The translations under genes were made by a program, and so were the position numbers. Below are positions 17,633 through 27,285 of a stretch of DNA of 64,000 nt, piece after piece (position 1 is the first letter of the stretch; the number at the start of each line of letters is the position of its first letter). This DNA comes from UBA2040 sp041674745 (lineage in GTDB: Bacteria > Bacteroidota > Bacteroidia > Flavobacteriales_D > Crocinitomicaceae). Location of the stretch: NCBI GenBank assembly GCA_041674745.1, contig JBAYVD010000018.1:1-64000 (forward strand), in the 5' to 3' direction. The notes beneath the pieces were generated by a model. That model worked only from the letters and a program-made list of their open reading frames with translations. It had not been told where the DNA came from and did not search any database.

Positions 17633-18721
17633 ATGAAATTGAACGAAGTTAAAACCGATTGTCACCATTTCCGAACAACTATTCCCTGTCTGCCCAATAA
17701 AAAGGAAGGTGTAACTTGTGTGGATTGCACCCATTACAAACCTATTTCCAAGCGAATACTAATCATCAAATTGGGTGCGTTGGGTGATGTGATCCGCACA
17801 ACACCGTTGATTGTTAAATACAAGAAATTATACCCCAATGCACATTTTACCTGGCTAACGCATTCACCGTCAGTGCTTCCCAATGATGAAATCCAATTGA
17901 TTTTAAAATGGGATGCGACGGCTATTTTTACGGTAGCCAATTCAAAATACGACATTGCCATCAATCTGGACAAAGAAGCTGAAGCCTGTCTTCTTTTGAA
18001 AAATACAGACGCGAAGGAAAAATATGGTTACACCTGGGGTGATTATGCAATTGAACCCGCAACTCCAGCTGCCGAGCACAAATTAATGACCGGATTCTTC
18101 GATTCGATTTCTATCCAAAATACAAAGAGTTACTTGGAGGAAATATTTGAAATCTGCCATTTCTCGTTTGAAAAAGAACCGTATTTAATCAATAAAAATC
18201 AATCACTTGTTGAAGCTTGGAAAGCAAAATGGACTGTTTTGGCCAATGGAAAAAAGATTGTTGGCATGAATACGGGTTGTGGTCCGCGTTGGAACACACG
18301 TTTGTGGACAAACGAGGCTTGGATGAGGTTAGCTGTTCAGTTGCGCGACCAAGGTTATTTTCCTGTTTTTTTAGGCGGAGAATTGGAACACGAAAAAAAT
18401 ACTTTGTTCGCCAAAGAATCAGGTGCTTATTATCCAGGGCATTTTTCGTTAGAAGAATTCATTGCGTTGACGGATGGTTGTGAGTACATTGTGACGCAAG
18501 TTTCCATGATGATGCACATCGCTACGGCGCTTCAAAAGAAAATGATTTTAATGAATAACATTTTCAACAAACACGAATTTGAATTGTACGACCGTGGGGT
18601 CATTGTTGGTCCGCCTAGTGCGTGCGAATGTTATTTTGGTAACACCTGTAAACGAGGCGAGCATTCTTGTATGCATGAAATCACGCCACAAGCGGTTTTT
18701 GAAGCGATAGAAAAATTATAA
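17633..18721 (+). CDS. Glycosyltransferase family 9 (heptosyltransferase-like)
   Basis: A 362-residue GT-B enzyme like LPS heptosyltransferases. The N-terminal Rossmann half has the family motif ILIIKLGALGDVIRTTPLI; the C-terminal half has VGMNTGCGPRWNTRLWTNEAWMRL, VFLGGELE and the donor-site region TDGCEYIVTQVSMMMHIATAL. Both termini carry extra cysteines (CHHFRTTIPCLPNKKEGVTC and CECYFGNTCKRGEHSC), a pattern that suggests a bound metal or disulfides and is not part of the core fold. I start at ATG 17633 rather than TTG 17630. The next gene follows after 3 bases. Confidence 0.87.
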   Translation: MKLNEVKTDCHHFRTTIPCLPNKKEGVTCVDCTHYKPISKRILIIKLGALGDVIRTTPLIVKYKKLYPNAHFTWLTHSPSVLPNDEIQLILKWDATAIFTVANSKYDIAINLDKEAEACLLLKNTDAKEKYGYTWGDYAIEPATPAAEHKLMTGFFDSISIQNTKSYLEEIFEICHFSFEKEPYLINKNQSLVEAWKAKWTVLANGKKIVGMNTGCGPRWNTRLWTNEAWMRLAVQLRDQGYFPVFLGGELEHEKNTLFAKESGAYYPGHFSLEEFIALTDGCEYIVTQVSMMMHIATALQKKMILMNNIFNKHEFELYDRGVIVGPPSACECYFGNTCKRGEHSCMHEITPQAVFEAIEKL

Positions 18722-18724
18722 TTC

Positions 18725-19864
18725 ATGAAAATTTCCTTTTTATCGACATTTTATCCTTTTCGTGGGGGAATAGCACAATTCAATGCCTTGCTTTATCGCC
18801 AGTTGGAAATGGATAATGAGATAGAAGCTATCACTTTTAAGCGACAATACCCCAATTTTCTTTTTCCAGGAGAAACTCAATACGTTCAACCAGGCGATGT
18901 GGCGGATGAAATTAAATCTGTAGCGTTACTGGATACGGTAAATCCTTTCACTTGGACGAAAACGGGGAAATACATTCGGAACACAAAACCTGATGTGGTG
19001 CTCACTAAATATTGGATGACCTTTTTTGGTCCTTCTTTGGGTTGGGTTTTAAAAAAACAAAACAAAAACACGGTTCGGATTAGTATTCTTGACAATGTCA
19101 TCCCGCACGAGAAACGTTTTTTTGATGGATTTGCCAATCGACTCTTTTTAAAAAATAACGATGGATTTGTGGTGATGTCGGATGCCGTTTTATCAGACTT
19201 GTTGCAATTAAAACCAACGGCCAAGTACATTCGGGTCAACCATCCTTTGTACAACCATTTTGGAGAAAAAATAGATGCCAATGACGCCAAGAAAAAGTTA
19301 GGATTGTCTCAAGAGAAAAAAACCTTGTTGTTTTTCGGTTTTATTCGCGCTTACAAAGGGCTTGATTTGCTTTTAGAAGCTTTCAGTCAACTGGATGATT
19401 CTTATCAATTGATCGTGGCAGGTGAAATTTATGGCGACTTTTCGTCCTACCAGAAAATCATCGATGAAAGTCCGAATCAGTCGAATATCCATTTGTTCAA
19501 TCATTATATTCAAGACGATGAGGTGCCTTTGTATTATTCAGCGGCGGATGTTTGTGTATTGCCGTACAAATCGGCCACCCAGAGTGGAATTACATCGATC
19601 AGTTACCATTTTGAGTTGCCCATCATTGCGACGGATGTGGGTGGATTGAAAGAAACCATTTATCATCAAAAAACAGGATTAATTGTCGATTGCCCGGAAG
19701 TTCCTTTGTTAAAAGAAGCCATCGAGAATTTTTATCTAGTAGAAGATCGAAATGCGATGAAAGAAAATATTCGAGAAGAAAACAAACAGAATTCTTGGCC
19801 CAATTTCAGCGCTAAATTGCTTGAATTTGCAGGCAGTCTCAAAAGAAATGAACACGTGAAATAG
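18725..19864 (+). CDS. Glycosyltransferase family 4
   Basis: A 379-residue GT-B glycosyltransferase. The acceptor half begins MKISFLSTFYPFRGGIAQFN; the donor half has LLFFGFIRAYKGLDLLLEAF, YSAADVCVLPYKSATQSGITSISYHFELPIIATDVGGLKETI, including the conserved glutamate-like/PY region and the GG loop of GT4 enzymes. It is the last of the glycan genes and ends before the secDF promoter. Acceptor and donor sugars cannot be read from the sequence. Confidence 0.88.
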   Translation: MKISFLSTFYPFRGGIAQFNALLYRQLEMDNEIEAITFKRQYPNFLFPGETQYVQPGDVADEIKSVALLDTVNPFTWTKTGKYIRNTKPDVVLTKYWMTFFGPSLGWVLKKQNKNTVRISILDNVIPHEKRFFDGFANRLFLKNNDGFVVMSDAVLSDLLQLKPTAKYIRVNHPLYNHFGEKIDANDAKKKLGLSQEKKTLLFFGFIRAYKGLDLLLEAFSQLDDSYQLIVAGEIYGDFSSYQKIIDESPNQSNIHLFNHYIQDDEVPLYYSAADVCVLPYKSATQSGITSISYHFELPIIATDVGGLKETIYHQKTGLIVDCPEVPLLKEAIENFYLVEDRNAMKENIREENKQNSWPNFSAKLLEFAGSLKRNEHVK

Positions 19865-19902
19865 AATTTTTAATAAAAAAAACAACCTTATTCTTGTTCT
19901 AG

Positions 19903-19934
19903 GTTGATTATAAGAATTGTATATTCTATATTTG
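19903..19934 (+). promoter_or_regulatory. Promoter of secDF
   Basis: GTTG (19903-19906), a 20-base spacer and TATATTTG (19927-19934) fit the Bacteroidota promoter. The secDF ATG is 36 bases downstream. Confidence 0.75.
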
Positions 19935-19970
19935 CACGCTTTAAAATAGATACTAAACGATTAAAATACC

Positions 19971-22900
19971 ATGCGTAATAAAGGATTTCTTTGGTTCATA
20001 ACAATTTTGCTAACCGCAATTTGCATTTACCAATTGTCGTTCACTTGGGTTTCAAACTCAGTGGAAAAGAAAGCTGACCGTGAAGCGGAAGCGAAAGTTG
20101 CCGATTTGAGAAAAGAGGCGGCAAACAATGATAACAAAGCTTTTTTACCGAATGGAACGGAGGTTGATTTCAACAATCCGGAAGCAGAAGAATTAGCGAA
20201 AGCAGCTTTCATCAATCAAATATTGCGTGCAAAGTCTGATAAATCAGTTTATCCTGTTTTGGGTTCAACTTTCTCGGAAGTAAAAACAAGAAGTTTGGCT
20301 TTCGGTTTGGACTTGGTAGGAGGTATGGCCGTTACGGTTGAGATTTCCATTCCTGAATTGGTGGAAAGTTTCGCAAGAAACCCACGCGACTTGATGTTCA
20401 AAAAACCGTACGAAAGCGCGAAAAGCATTTACGCTAGAACTGGTGGAGATTTCGTTTCCATTTTTGCGAGCGAATACCAAAAAGCGAACAATGGTTCTCC
20501 AATTGTAAAAGCCTTAGCGATTTCTGATATTGATGAATTGTCTAAAAATTCTTCTGATGCAGACGTGATTGCTTTCTTCAATGCGAAAGTATCCAGTTCA
20601 ATGGACGGTGTAGAGCTAATCATGAATCGTCGTATCAACCAATTTGGTGTGGCACAGCCGAACATTCAAAAAGATCCAGCGAACAACCGTTTGTACATTG
20701 AATTACCAGGTGTACAAGATGAAGAAACGGTAACAGTAAAAATTAAATCCACAGCGAATCTTCAATTCTTTGAAACTTACCAAGGGAATGAAATTGCTGC
20801 TCAATGGCAACAAGCCAATGAAATTTCTAGAAATCCTGAAATTTCAGTAGAAGAATTAGAAGAAACAGTTGAAGATTCAACAGCTGATTCAACGGACACT
20901 ACTTTGAATGCATTGGATGCTTTAACAAATGTTACTTCCAAAGGAAATTCAAAAACGAAAAGTTTGTCTGAATTGGTTAAAAACGCAGGAGGAATGACCG
21001 TTGGTACAGTAGCGGTTGATGACAAGCCAGCTGTAGATGCCATTTTAAGAAGAAATGATGTGATGTCTGCTTTCCCAGATGATTTGAGATTTATGTGGGG
21101 CGCTGAGCCAGAAAAAATTAATTCAGGGACAAAAGAATTGGCGTACGTTTTGTATGCGGTGAAAATGCCAGAAAACGGAAAAGCGTTGGTGGGTGGTTCA
21201 GATATCAAAACCGCTTCTACTGGATTTGATCAAACTTCTGCCTTGGTTACGGTTGATTTGGAAATGAACGAAGAAGGTTCTGACCGTTGGGCACAAATGA
21301 CAGCAGACAACAAAGACCGTTTGGTAGCCATTACGATGGACAACGTTGTGTATAGCGCACCGAGAGTGAACGAAGCCATCAACGGTGGAAGAACCCAAAT
21401 TTCTGGTAGTTTTTCTGTTGAAGAAGCGAATGACTTATCCGGATTATTGAATGGTGGAGCTTTGCCTGCACCTTGTGTGATCAAAGAATTAACGAAAGTG
21501 GGACCAACCATTGGTGCTGAAAACTCAAAAGCTGGTTTGATATCCTTCGGATTTGCTTTGTTGTTGGTATTTATCTATATGTATTTCTACTATGGTAGAG
21601 CAGGTTTGGTTGCTGATATCGCTTTGTTTGCGAATATCATCTTCATATTTGGTATCCTAGCTTCATTTGGTGCTGTACTTACCTTAGCGGGTATCGCAGG
21701 TATCGTTTTGACCATTGGTATGGCGGTCGATGCCAACGTATTGATTTTTGAACGGATACGAGAAGAACAAGCCGCTGGAAAAGATTTGAAATCATCTATC
21801 GATTCTGGTTATGAAAAAGCTTTGTCTTCAATTGTTGATGCCAATGTAACAACATTGTTGACAGCGATTGTTTTGAAAGTGTTTGGTTCTGGACCCATTG
21901 AATCTTTCGCAACTACTTTGATTATCGGTATTTTTACTTCTGTATTTGCTGCTTTGGTAATTTCAAGATTGATATTCAATAGAATGATGGACAAAGGTCA
22001 ATCCATTAATTTTGATACGAAAATCACCAAAGGTGCTTTCAAAAACATCAATTTTGATTTTGTTGGGAAAAGAAAGATTTTCTATTTTGTTTCAGGAACT
22101 CTAATTACAATTGGATTGATAGCAATAGTTACAAGAGGTTTGAGCCCAAGTGTGGAATTCTCAGGAGGACGAACATTTGCTGTGAAATTTGACAACTCAG
22201 CAAAAAGTGAAATTGAATTTATCCGAACCAATCTAGGTACTGTTTTTCAGGAAAAAGGTAAAGTAGCATCGATTGATTTAAAAACAAAATCAAACAACTT
22301 TAATGTTGAAATCACAACCAATTACAAATTGGGTGACGAATCAGCTTCAAATATCGTGAAACAAAAATTGACGGAAGGTTTGGAATTGTGTAAATCAAAG
22401 TTAGGTGGTTACACGATTCTGGAATCTAGAACGGTTTCTCCAACGATTTCGGGTGAGTTGAAAACATCCTCTGCGATAGCAGTAATTCTATCGTTAATCA
22501 TCATATTCGCCTATATTTTGATGCGATTTGGGAAATGGCAATACTCTGCAGGTGCTATACTCGCTTTGGCACACGATGTTATCTTGGTGCTAGCTTGCTT
22601 TGCGATTTTCCATGGTATTTTACCTTTCAATATGGATGTGGACCAGGCATTTATTGCAGCGATTCTAACGGTAATAGGGTATTCTATAAATGATACTGTG
22701 ATTATTTATGATAGAATTCGTGAAAACTTGAAATTTAAAAAAGCAGAACAAACACATGCGGATGACATCAATGGTTCATTGAATTCCACTTTGTCAAGAA
22801 CAATCAATACGTCCATGACGACGTTTGTGGTATTGTTGGTCATCTTCTTGTTCGGTGGAGCCGCAATTAAAGGATTTATTTTCGCTTTGATGGTTGGCAT

Positions 22901-22976
22901 TGTCGTAGGAACTTATTCAAGTTTGTGCATTGCCACTCCATTGTTGATTGATTTGTCTAAAAAAATCAAAGCGTAA
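19971..22976 (+). CDS. secDF: Protein translocase subunit SecDF (fused)
   Basis: A 1001-residue fusion of SecD and SecF, which uses the proton gradient to pull exported proteins through SecYEG. The SecD half has an N-terminal membrane helix, a large periplasmic region (about 45-500) containing GLDLVGGMAVTVEI and RINQFGVAQPNIQK, and membrane helices with AGIVLTIGMAVDANVLIFERIREE. The SecF half starts near 690, with LSPSVEFSGGRTFAVKFD and the matching VIGYSINDTVIIYDRIREN. The Asp/Thr-rich insert DSTADSTDTTLNALDALTN (about 300-320) looks like a lineage-specific linker. Monocistronic, with own promoter and terminator. Confidence 0.97.
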   Translation: MRNKGFLWFITILLTAICIYQLSFTWVSNSVEKKADREAEAKVADLRKEAANNDNKAFLPNGTEVDFNNPEAEELAKAAFINQILRAKSDKSVYPVLGSTFSEVKTRSLAFGLDLVGGMAVTVEISIPELVESFARNPRDLMFKKPYESAKSIYARTGGDFVSIFASEYQKANNGSPIVKALAISDIDELSKNSSDADVIAFFNAKVSSSMDGVELIMNRRINQFGVAQPNIQKDPANNRLYIELPGVQDEETVTVKIKSTANLQFFETYQGNEIAAQWQQANEISRNPEISVEELEETVEDSTADSTDTTLNALDALTNVTSKGNSKTKSLSELVKNAGGMTVGTVAVDDKPAVDAILRRNDVMSAFPDDLRFMWGAEPEKINSGTKELAYVLYAVKMPENGKALVGGSDIKTASTGFDQTSALVTVDLEMNEEGSDRWAQMTADNKDRLVAITMDNVVYSAPRVNEAINGGRTQISGSFSVEEANDLSGLLNGGALPAPCVIKELTKVGPTIGAENSKAGLISFGFALLLVFIYMYFYYGRAGLVADIALFANIIFIFGILASFGAVLTLAGIAGIVLTIGMAVDANVLIFERIREEQAAGKDLKSSIDSGYEKALSSIVDANVTTLLTAIVLKVFGSGPIESFATTLIIGIFTSVFAALVISRLIFNRMMDKGQSINFDTKITKGAFKNINFDFVGKRKIFYFVSGTLITIGLIAIVTRGLSPSVEFSGGRTFAVKFDNSAKSEIEFIRTNLGTVFQEKGKVASIDLKTKSNNFNVEITTNYKLGDESASNIVKQKLTEGLELCKSKLGGYTILESRTVSPTISGELKTSSAIAVILSLIIIFAYILMRFGKWQYSAGAILALAHDVILVLACFAIFHGILPFNMDVDQAFIAAILTVIGYSINDTVIIYDRIRENLKFKKAEQTHADDINGSLNSTLSRTINTSMTTFVVLLVIFLFGGAAIKGFIFALMVGIVVGTYSSLCIATPLLIDLSKKIKA

Positions 22977-22997
22977 TAGCGGATTAAATAAATTTAT

Positions 22998-23036
22998 AAA
23001 CGCCCTGATTCAATTGTGAGTCAGGGCGTTTTTTTA
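22998..23036 (+). terminator. Rho-independent terminator of secDF
   Basis: Arms AACGCCCTGA (22999-23008) and TCAGGGCGTT (23021-23030) pair perfectly over 10 bp and are followed by a run of T. Confidence 0.95.
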
Positions 23037-23199
23037 TTGGATACAATTTTTTGTATCGAAGTGAAATTTAACTTCGATTACAACGTTTTCTTGGGTAGGA
23101 ACGTTAAGAAAGTAAATACGAAGATCAAATGATAGTAATTGTGGGTATCGTTGTCGCGATTGGATTATTTCGCTTACTATTTGAAAAAGGAATTTGAAT

Positions 23200-24570
23200 C
23201 TAAATTCTCACCAAATTGATTTTGCCTGATTTACGCAGGTAACCACTAAGAATGGTTTTGGCGTCTCGATCCTCTTGGTAAATTTCAATGAACCGTTTCC
23301 ATTTGAATTGAGGTTGTTTTTGAAAGAAAAAAGGAGCGTAGCCAAATCCGACCATCGTCCCATTTTCAACTAAAACCAATGACTTTTCATTTTTCTGACG
23401 ACCATTTTCCACGATGTAAAAAGATTCGCCGTTCAAATTCAAATAATCGACCATTTTTGTAGCGCGAGCGTTGTATTCTTCCATCGGTTCATCCCCAATA
23501 CAGGCTCCTTTGCATTTTTTAATGCTGTGATGAAAGCAAGCCGATTTTGTTGGGTACAAATCGTTTAATTTTTGACACAATTCGAATTCTTCTGTCCATT
23601 TGCTCAATGATTCTACGCCTTCTTTTTTTGTCGAAAAAGCAGCAATTGGAATATCTTGGTTTTTCGAACTTTGACCAACATACATGCGAACATAGCCTGC
23701 ATCGTCGATGTAATCGTACAATCCATACGGAAATTTACTTCGTTTCAGCATGTGGTTGAAGCGCGGACGATGTTGTTTAATCAACATAGATTCCTGCAAA
23801 AGTGCGATGATTTCAGAACCCGTCAATTCATGTTCGATCCGACAAATAGCGTCGCGCATTTCCAATCCTTTTTTTGTCTTGGTATTGCGTAAATGTTGAT
23901 CGACTCGTTTTTTTATGTTGATACTTTTCCCAATATAGATGAGAATGTTGTTTTCGTCGTAAAATTTATAAACGCCCGTTTTGGAAGGCAAATTGTCCAA
24001 TTCATCAATATTCAAATTCGGATGCAATACCGCTGGGTTGATGTCTTGCTGAATGAACTTTTGCAAGGCGGGTTCACTCTTTTCATGCAAGAGTGTAAAC
24101 AAATTGGCCGTTGCCAAGGCATCACCACCCGCACGGTGACGATTTTCGATAACCAAGCCCAAGGAACGCGTTAATTTCCCCAGAGAATACGATTCATGTC
24201 CAGGCAAAATAAAACGACTAGCACGCACCGTACACAAATGTGGCCGACGATAGTCAAAACCCAAGGTTCTGAATTCATGGCGAATAATTCCGTAATCGAA
24301 TCCAACGTTGTGTGCTACGAAAACGCAATCTTCCGTGAATTCGACAATCTTTTTGGCGACTTCAAAAAATTTCGGCGCTCCTTTCACCATGCTGTTGGAA
24401 ATACCCGTCAGATTCGTAATGAAAGGTGGGATGTCCATTTCAGGATCCAGCAAGGTTTCGTATTCGTCGATAATTTTGTAACCATCGTGTTTGTAGATAG
24501 CGATTTCCGTAATTTTTGAACTTTTCGGGCTTCCTCCAGTGGTTTCTATATCTATGATTGCAAAATTCAC
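23200..24570 (-). CDS. DnaQ-like 3'-5' exonuclease fused to a UvrC-type GIY-YIG nuclease
   Basis: A 456-residue protein joining two nuclease domains. Residues 1-165 are a DEDDh exonuclease: IIDIETTG (D7, E9), FVAHNVGFDYGIIRHEF, and HRAGGDALAT (H145, D150). Residues 192-275 are a GIY-YIG domain as in UvrC and Cho: TGVYKFYDENNILIYIGKS and ALLQESMLIKQHRPRFN (catalytic Glu about 260). The remaining 180 residues include a cysteine-containing segment (SACFHHSIKKCKGACIG) like the one after the UvrC nuclease domain. Related proteins are known in Bacteroidota and resemble the DinG/Cho-type repair nucleases; a role in excision repair or DNA-end processing is inferred. It has no obvious operon partner. 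Confidence 0.87.
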   Translation of the reverse strand: MNFAIIDIETTGGSPKSSKITEIAIYKHDGYKIIDEYETLLDPEMDIPPFITNLTGISNSMVKGAPKFFEVAKKIVEFTEDCVFVAHNVGFDYGIIRHEFRTLGFDYRRPHLCTVRASRFILPGHESYSLGKLTRSLGLVIENRHRAGGDALATANLFTLLHEKSEPALQKFIQQDINPAVLHPNLNIDELDNLPSKTGVYKFYDENNILIYIGKSINIKKRVDQHLRNTKTKKGLEMRDAICRIEHELTGSEIIALLQESMLIKQHRPRFNHMLKRSKFPYGLYDYIDDAGYVRMYVGQSSKNQDIPIAAFSTKKEGVESLSKWTEEFELCQKLNDLYPTKSACFHHSIKKCKGACIGDEPMEEYNARATKMVDYLNLNGESFYIVENGRQKNEKSLVLVENGTMVGFGYAPFFFQKQPQFKWKRFIEIYQEDRDAKTILSGYLRKSGKINLVRI

Positions 24571-24682
24571 GCTAGGCTTTTCTACTTTGATTGGTTTACG
24601 ATTCTTTAGAATCTGTGTAAAGGTATTAATTCCTTCAGTTTTGATTACTATTTCAACTGATTATTCCCAAGTAAATGACAAC

Positions 24683-24719
24683 AAAAAAGGTTGAAATCTA
24701 TTCGAAATCAACCTTTTTA
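24683..24719 (-). terminator. Rho-independent terminator after the PspC-domain gene
   Basis: GGTTGA and TCAACC arms (about 24689-24694 and 24708-24713) with AAAAAA and TTTTT flanks make a hairpin usable on either strand. On the minus strand it follows the stop at 24746 by about 27 bases. Confidence 0.8.
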
Positions 24720-24745
24720 GTGTATTGTGAAAGTTTTCAATGAAA

Positions 24746-26266
24746 CTAGAGAACGGTTGTCGTGTCCATTTCACTGTTCCAATCTTCTTCTTCTCCATCT
24801 GGATAACGGATTTCATCGTTGACCTTAATGGATTTTCCTTTTGGGATCAAAACATAAACTTGAACGTGCTGATTTCTGATTTTATCGGAAACCGGAAATT
24901 GATACTCGTTTGGAATCGTGTATTTTGTTCCGTTCTGTTTGATTTTGAATTGGATGTTTTTCGCACGAAAAAGTGCATCGCGGTCATTTCGACTGGAAGC
25001 GACCCTTTCTTCAAGTATATGGTAAAGAGAATCGGGGGAAACTTCATAGTAAATACGGATTCCTCTTTCTTCAATTTTGTCATTTTTGATGAGCAACCAA
25101 TAGTTTTTTCCATGACGTTGATTGTAACCATTGTGACGATAATTATGGATGGAGTAGTCATCGTCTAAGGTTTCAATTTCAAAGGGTTCTGTGCTTGCCA
25201 CTCTTTCTGTTTCGATTGATTTTTCTATCGTATATTCTCGTGCCAAGATGGAGCCAAAATAGAAAGCTAGAACAACACCGATGATTCCGATAAAGAGCAT
25301 GCTTCGGCTTAAGTAGCGGTACCAAGGGTAACGAAGATTAAAAAGAAGTCGAGTTCCAGAGGCAATCAACCAGATAATTCCCGCCACCGCAATGATTCCT
25401 GCTGAAAGCCAGAGAAAATTCAATTGTTCGGGATCTTCAAAAAATAACAAACCGAAATTGTAAAGTCCTAGGAATCCTTCGTCTGTTTTCACGGGTGTTG
25501 TCCCCATGTGTCCGATGACCACAATAAAAAAGGCAATGCTAAAAATGATTCCTAAAAAAAGCAGAAAACCGCCAATTCCTTTTGAAATAATTTTGCCGAT
25601 GGTGCCAAAAAATCGTTGAATTACATTTTCGCGCTGAATTTTGGAGGCAAAATTTTTGGAACTTTTACTCATGCGGTCAGCGGCCATTTCAACTTCTTCG
25701 CGAACATTTTCTACCGTAATCGGTCGACCTTGCATGCGCAAACGATCGATGTGTGAATTGGCTGTTGGCAAAACGATCCATAAAATAATGTAGAGCGGAA
25801 CACCAAACCCTGCTGCCATTGTGAATAGGATGAACAGAATGCGCACGATGATCAAATCCATGTGCAAATAAAGCGCTAAACCAGAGCAAACTCCTGCAAT
25901 ACTGGCTCGGTCCATGTCCCGATACAATCTTTTTTCAGACGGCTCAAACGAAGAATTTTCTTGGTTGAACGATTCTTTCTTTTGCTCTGTCCCTTCAGAT
26001 TCTTCATCAATGAATTGTTCCGGTTCACCCAAAGTAGAAATAGTTTCGTTCACCTCTTTTTCTTCGATCACCTCTTTACGAGAACTCAAACTGGCCGTAA
26101 AAAGTTCCACTATGCGCAATTCAATGTCTTCAATGATTTCTTCTTTTCCTTTGGTATTACTGAGCTTTTCGGCCAAGCGAGCCATGTAATTTTTCAGGAT
26201 TTCATAAGCATCTTCCTCAATTAAAAAATTGATGCCTTTGATGTGTATGGATATCGTTTTTTTCAT
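24746..26266 (-). CDS. PspC-domain membrane protein
   Basis: A 506-residue inner-membrane protein. An N-terminal soluble helical part (about 1-105) has a coiled, acidic linker; the PspC domain (about 110-170) is seen in KRLYRDMDRASIAGVCSGLALYLHMDLIIVRILFIL and PLYIILWIVLP. Three further membrane helices follow (about 225-250, 285-310 and 325-345), then a beta-rich C-terminal domain of 150 residues. PspC proteins take part in envelope stress responses. It follows the PadR gene after 4 bases, so the regulator most likely controls this pair. Confidence 0.88.
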   Translation of the reverse strand: MKKTISIHIKGINFLIEEDAYEILKNYMARLAEKLSNTKGKEEIIEDIELRIVELFTASLSSRKEVIEEKEVNETISTLGEPEQFIDEESEGTEQKKESFNQENSSFEPSEKRLYRDMDRASIAGVCSGLALYLHMDLIIVRILFILFTMAAGFGVPLYIILWIVLPTANSHIDRLRMQGRPITVENVREEVEMAADRMSKSSKNFASKIQRENVIQRFFGTIGKIISKGIGGFLLFLGIIFSIAFFIVVIGHMGTTPVKTDEGFLGLYNFGLLFFEDPEQLNFLWLSAGIIAVAGIIWLIASGTRLLFNLRYPWYRYLSRSMLFIGIIGVVLAFYFGSILAREYTIEKSIETERVASTEPFEIETLDDDYSIHNYRHNGYNQRHGKNYWLLIKNDKIEERGIRIYYEVSPDSLYHILEERVASSRNDRDALFRAKNIQFKIKQNGTKYTIPNEYQFPVSDKIRNQHVQVYVLIPKGKSIKVNDEIRYPDGEEEDWNSEMDTTTVL

Positions 26267-26270
26267 GATC

Positions 26271-26594
26271 TTATTTGCTTAAAAGGTTTACTGCCGAACT
26301 CAATTCGGTCCAGGTTTGGGTTAATTCGGTGTGGAACTCGATTCCATCATTTGTTAAACTGTAATATTTTCGTGGCGGCCCACTTGGCGATTCTTCCCAG
26401 CGGTAGGAAAGAAGTTCCATGTTTTTTAGGCGGGTGAGTAAAGGATACAAAGTGCCCTCCACGACAATTAATTTCGCGCTTTTTAGCGATTCCAGAATTT
26501 CAGAGGGATACGCTTCCTTTCCTTTTAAAATGGAAAGTATGCAAAATTCCAAAATTCCTTTCCGCATTTGCGCTTGCGTATTCTCTGCGTTCAT
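26271..26594 (-). CDS. PadR-family transcriptional regulator
   Basis: A 107-residue winged-helix protein: RKGILEFCILSILKGKEAYPSEILESL, TLYPLLTRLKNMELLSYRWEESPSGPPRKYYSLTNDG, the PadR hallmark. I start at ATG 26594 (MNAENTQ). The longer reading begins with TTG 26612, inside the candidate -7 box. PadR proteins often repress the operon they lead, and the adjacent PspC gene is the natural target. Confidence 0.9.
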   Translation of the reverse strand: MNAENTQAQMRKGILEFCILSILKGKEAYPSEILESLKSAKLIVVEGTLYPLLTRLKNMELLSYRWEESPSGPPRKYYSLTNDGIEFHTELTQTWTELSSAVNLLSK

Positions 26595-26609
26595 TGCTAC
26601 TATTTTTGA

Positions 26610-26645
26610 CAAAGATATATGTTTTGGATTGTATATTGCAATACA
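26610..26645 (-). promoter_or_regulatory. PadR-pspC promoter with overlapping palindrome
   Basis: Minus-strand TATCTTTG (26617-26610) is the -7 box, 15 bases before the PadR ATG. The perfect palindrome TATTGCAATA at 26634-26643, within TGTATATTGCAATACA, overlies the expected -33 region and is a candidate autoregulatory operator. This is inference from position. Confidence 0.55.
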
Positions 26646-26703
26646 TAGTACTATAAAAAACTAATATTTTATTTTAATAAATTGAAAAACAGATAGTTGA
26701 ATT

Positions 26704-27231
26704 TTAAAATATTTTAGTGGATTTCACGAATTTTCGAAAAACAGCGTGATAAGCGGGTGATTTTCCTTCGGAATGAAGGTCGAGTAGGGCTAAAATTTCG
26801 GGTAAAATCTCCGGATATTTTTTCATCAGAGGAATCAAATTCATCATGGCGTACACGTGCAGCGCCACTTTGTTGGAAGAATTTTCAATGAATTTTACGC
26901 ACAAATCAATCATTTCTCCTTCGTATTCCTCCTTTAACGGGACGAATGTTAGGACTTTCATCCAATTCCGAAGGCCAGATTGCAATTTTTCCGTTTGCAA
27001 AAAATGCATGATTTTACCCTGAAGCGGAACGAAAACGGAATTGTCTTTTTCGGCTATGTGCGCGCAAACCCACGTGCCGTGGCTGCAGTATTTTTCATCG
27101 GACGTTTGAAAGGATATTTCGATAAGCGCTTGTAATTCAGTTTCATTTTTCAAAAAGAAATCTACGTAATAGCTGAAGTTTCGGTCGGTATAAAAACCGT
27201 CTAAAAGTCCGTGTATTTTTGAAGCGCTCAT
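26704..27231 (-). CDS. Hypothetical helical-repeat protein
   Basis: A 175-residue protein, taking ATG 27231 (MSASKIHGLLDGF) rather than the upstream TTG at 27252. The sequence is almost wholly helical with spaced Leu/Ile positions (MMNLIPLMKKYPEILPEILALLDLHSEG) and may be an ARM/HEAT-like solenoid. No signal peptide or catalytic motif is seen. It sits alone between the PadR promoter and the next gene; function unknown. Confidence 0.6.
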   Translation of the reverse strand: MSASKIHGLLDGFYTDRNFSYYVDFFLKNETELQALIEISFQTSDEKYCSHGTWVCAHIAEKDNSVFVPLQGKIMHFLQTEKLQSGLRNWMKVLTFVPLKEEYEGEMIDLCVKFIENSSNKVALHVYAMMNLIPLMKKYPEILPEILALLDLHSEGKSPAYHAVFRKFVKSTKIF

Positions 27232-27285
27232 TACGAATGTAAAATTAACCAAAAGAGGCGATTTTCTTTGGATTCAATTTGAACA

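Noticed and set aside
23129..23197. 22-codon hydrophobic frame (MIVIVGIVVAIGLFRLLFEKGI) after the secDF terminator
   Set aside because: It has no promoter box, is very short and lies between a terminator and a convergent gene; possible as a membrane peptide but not supportable.
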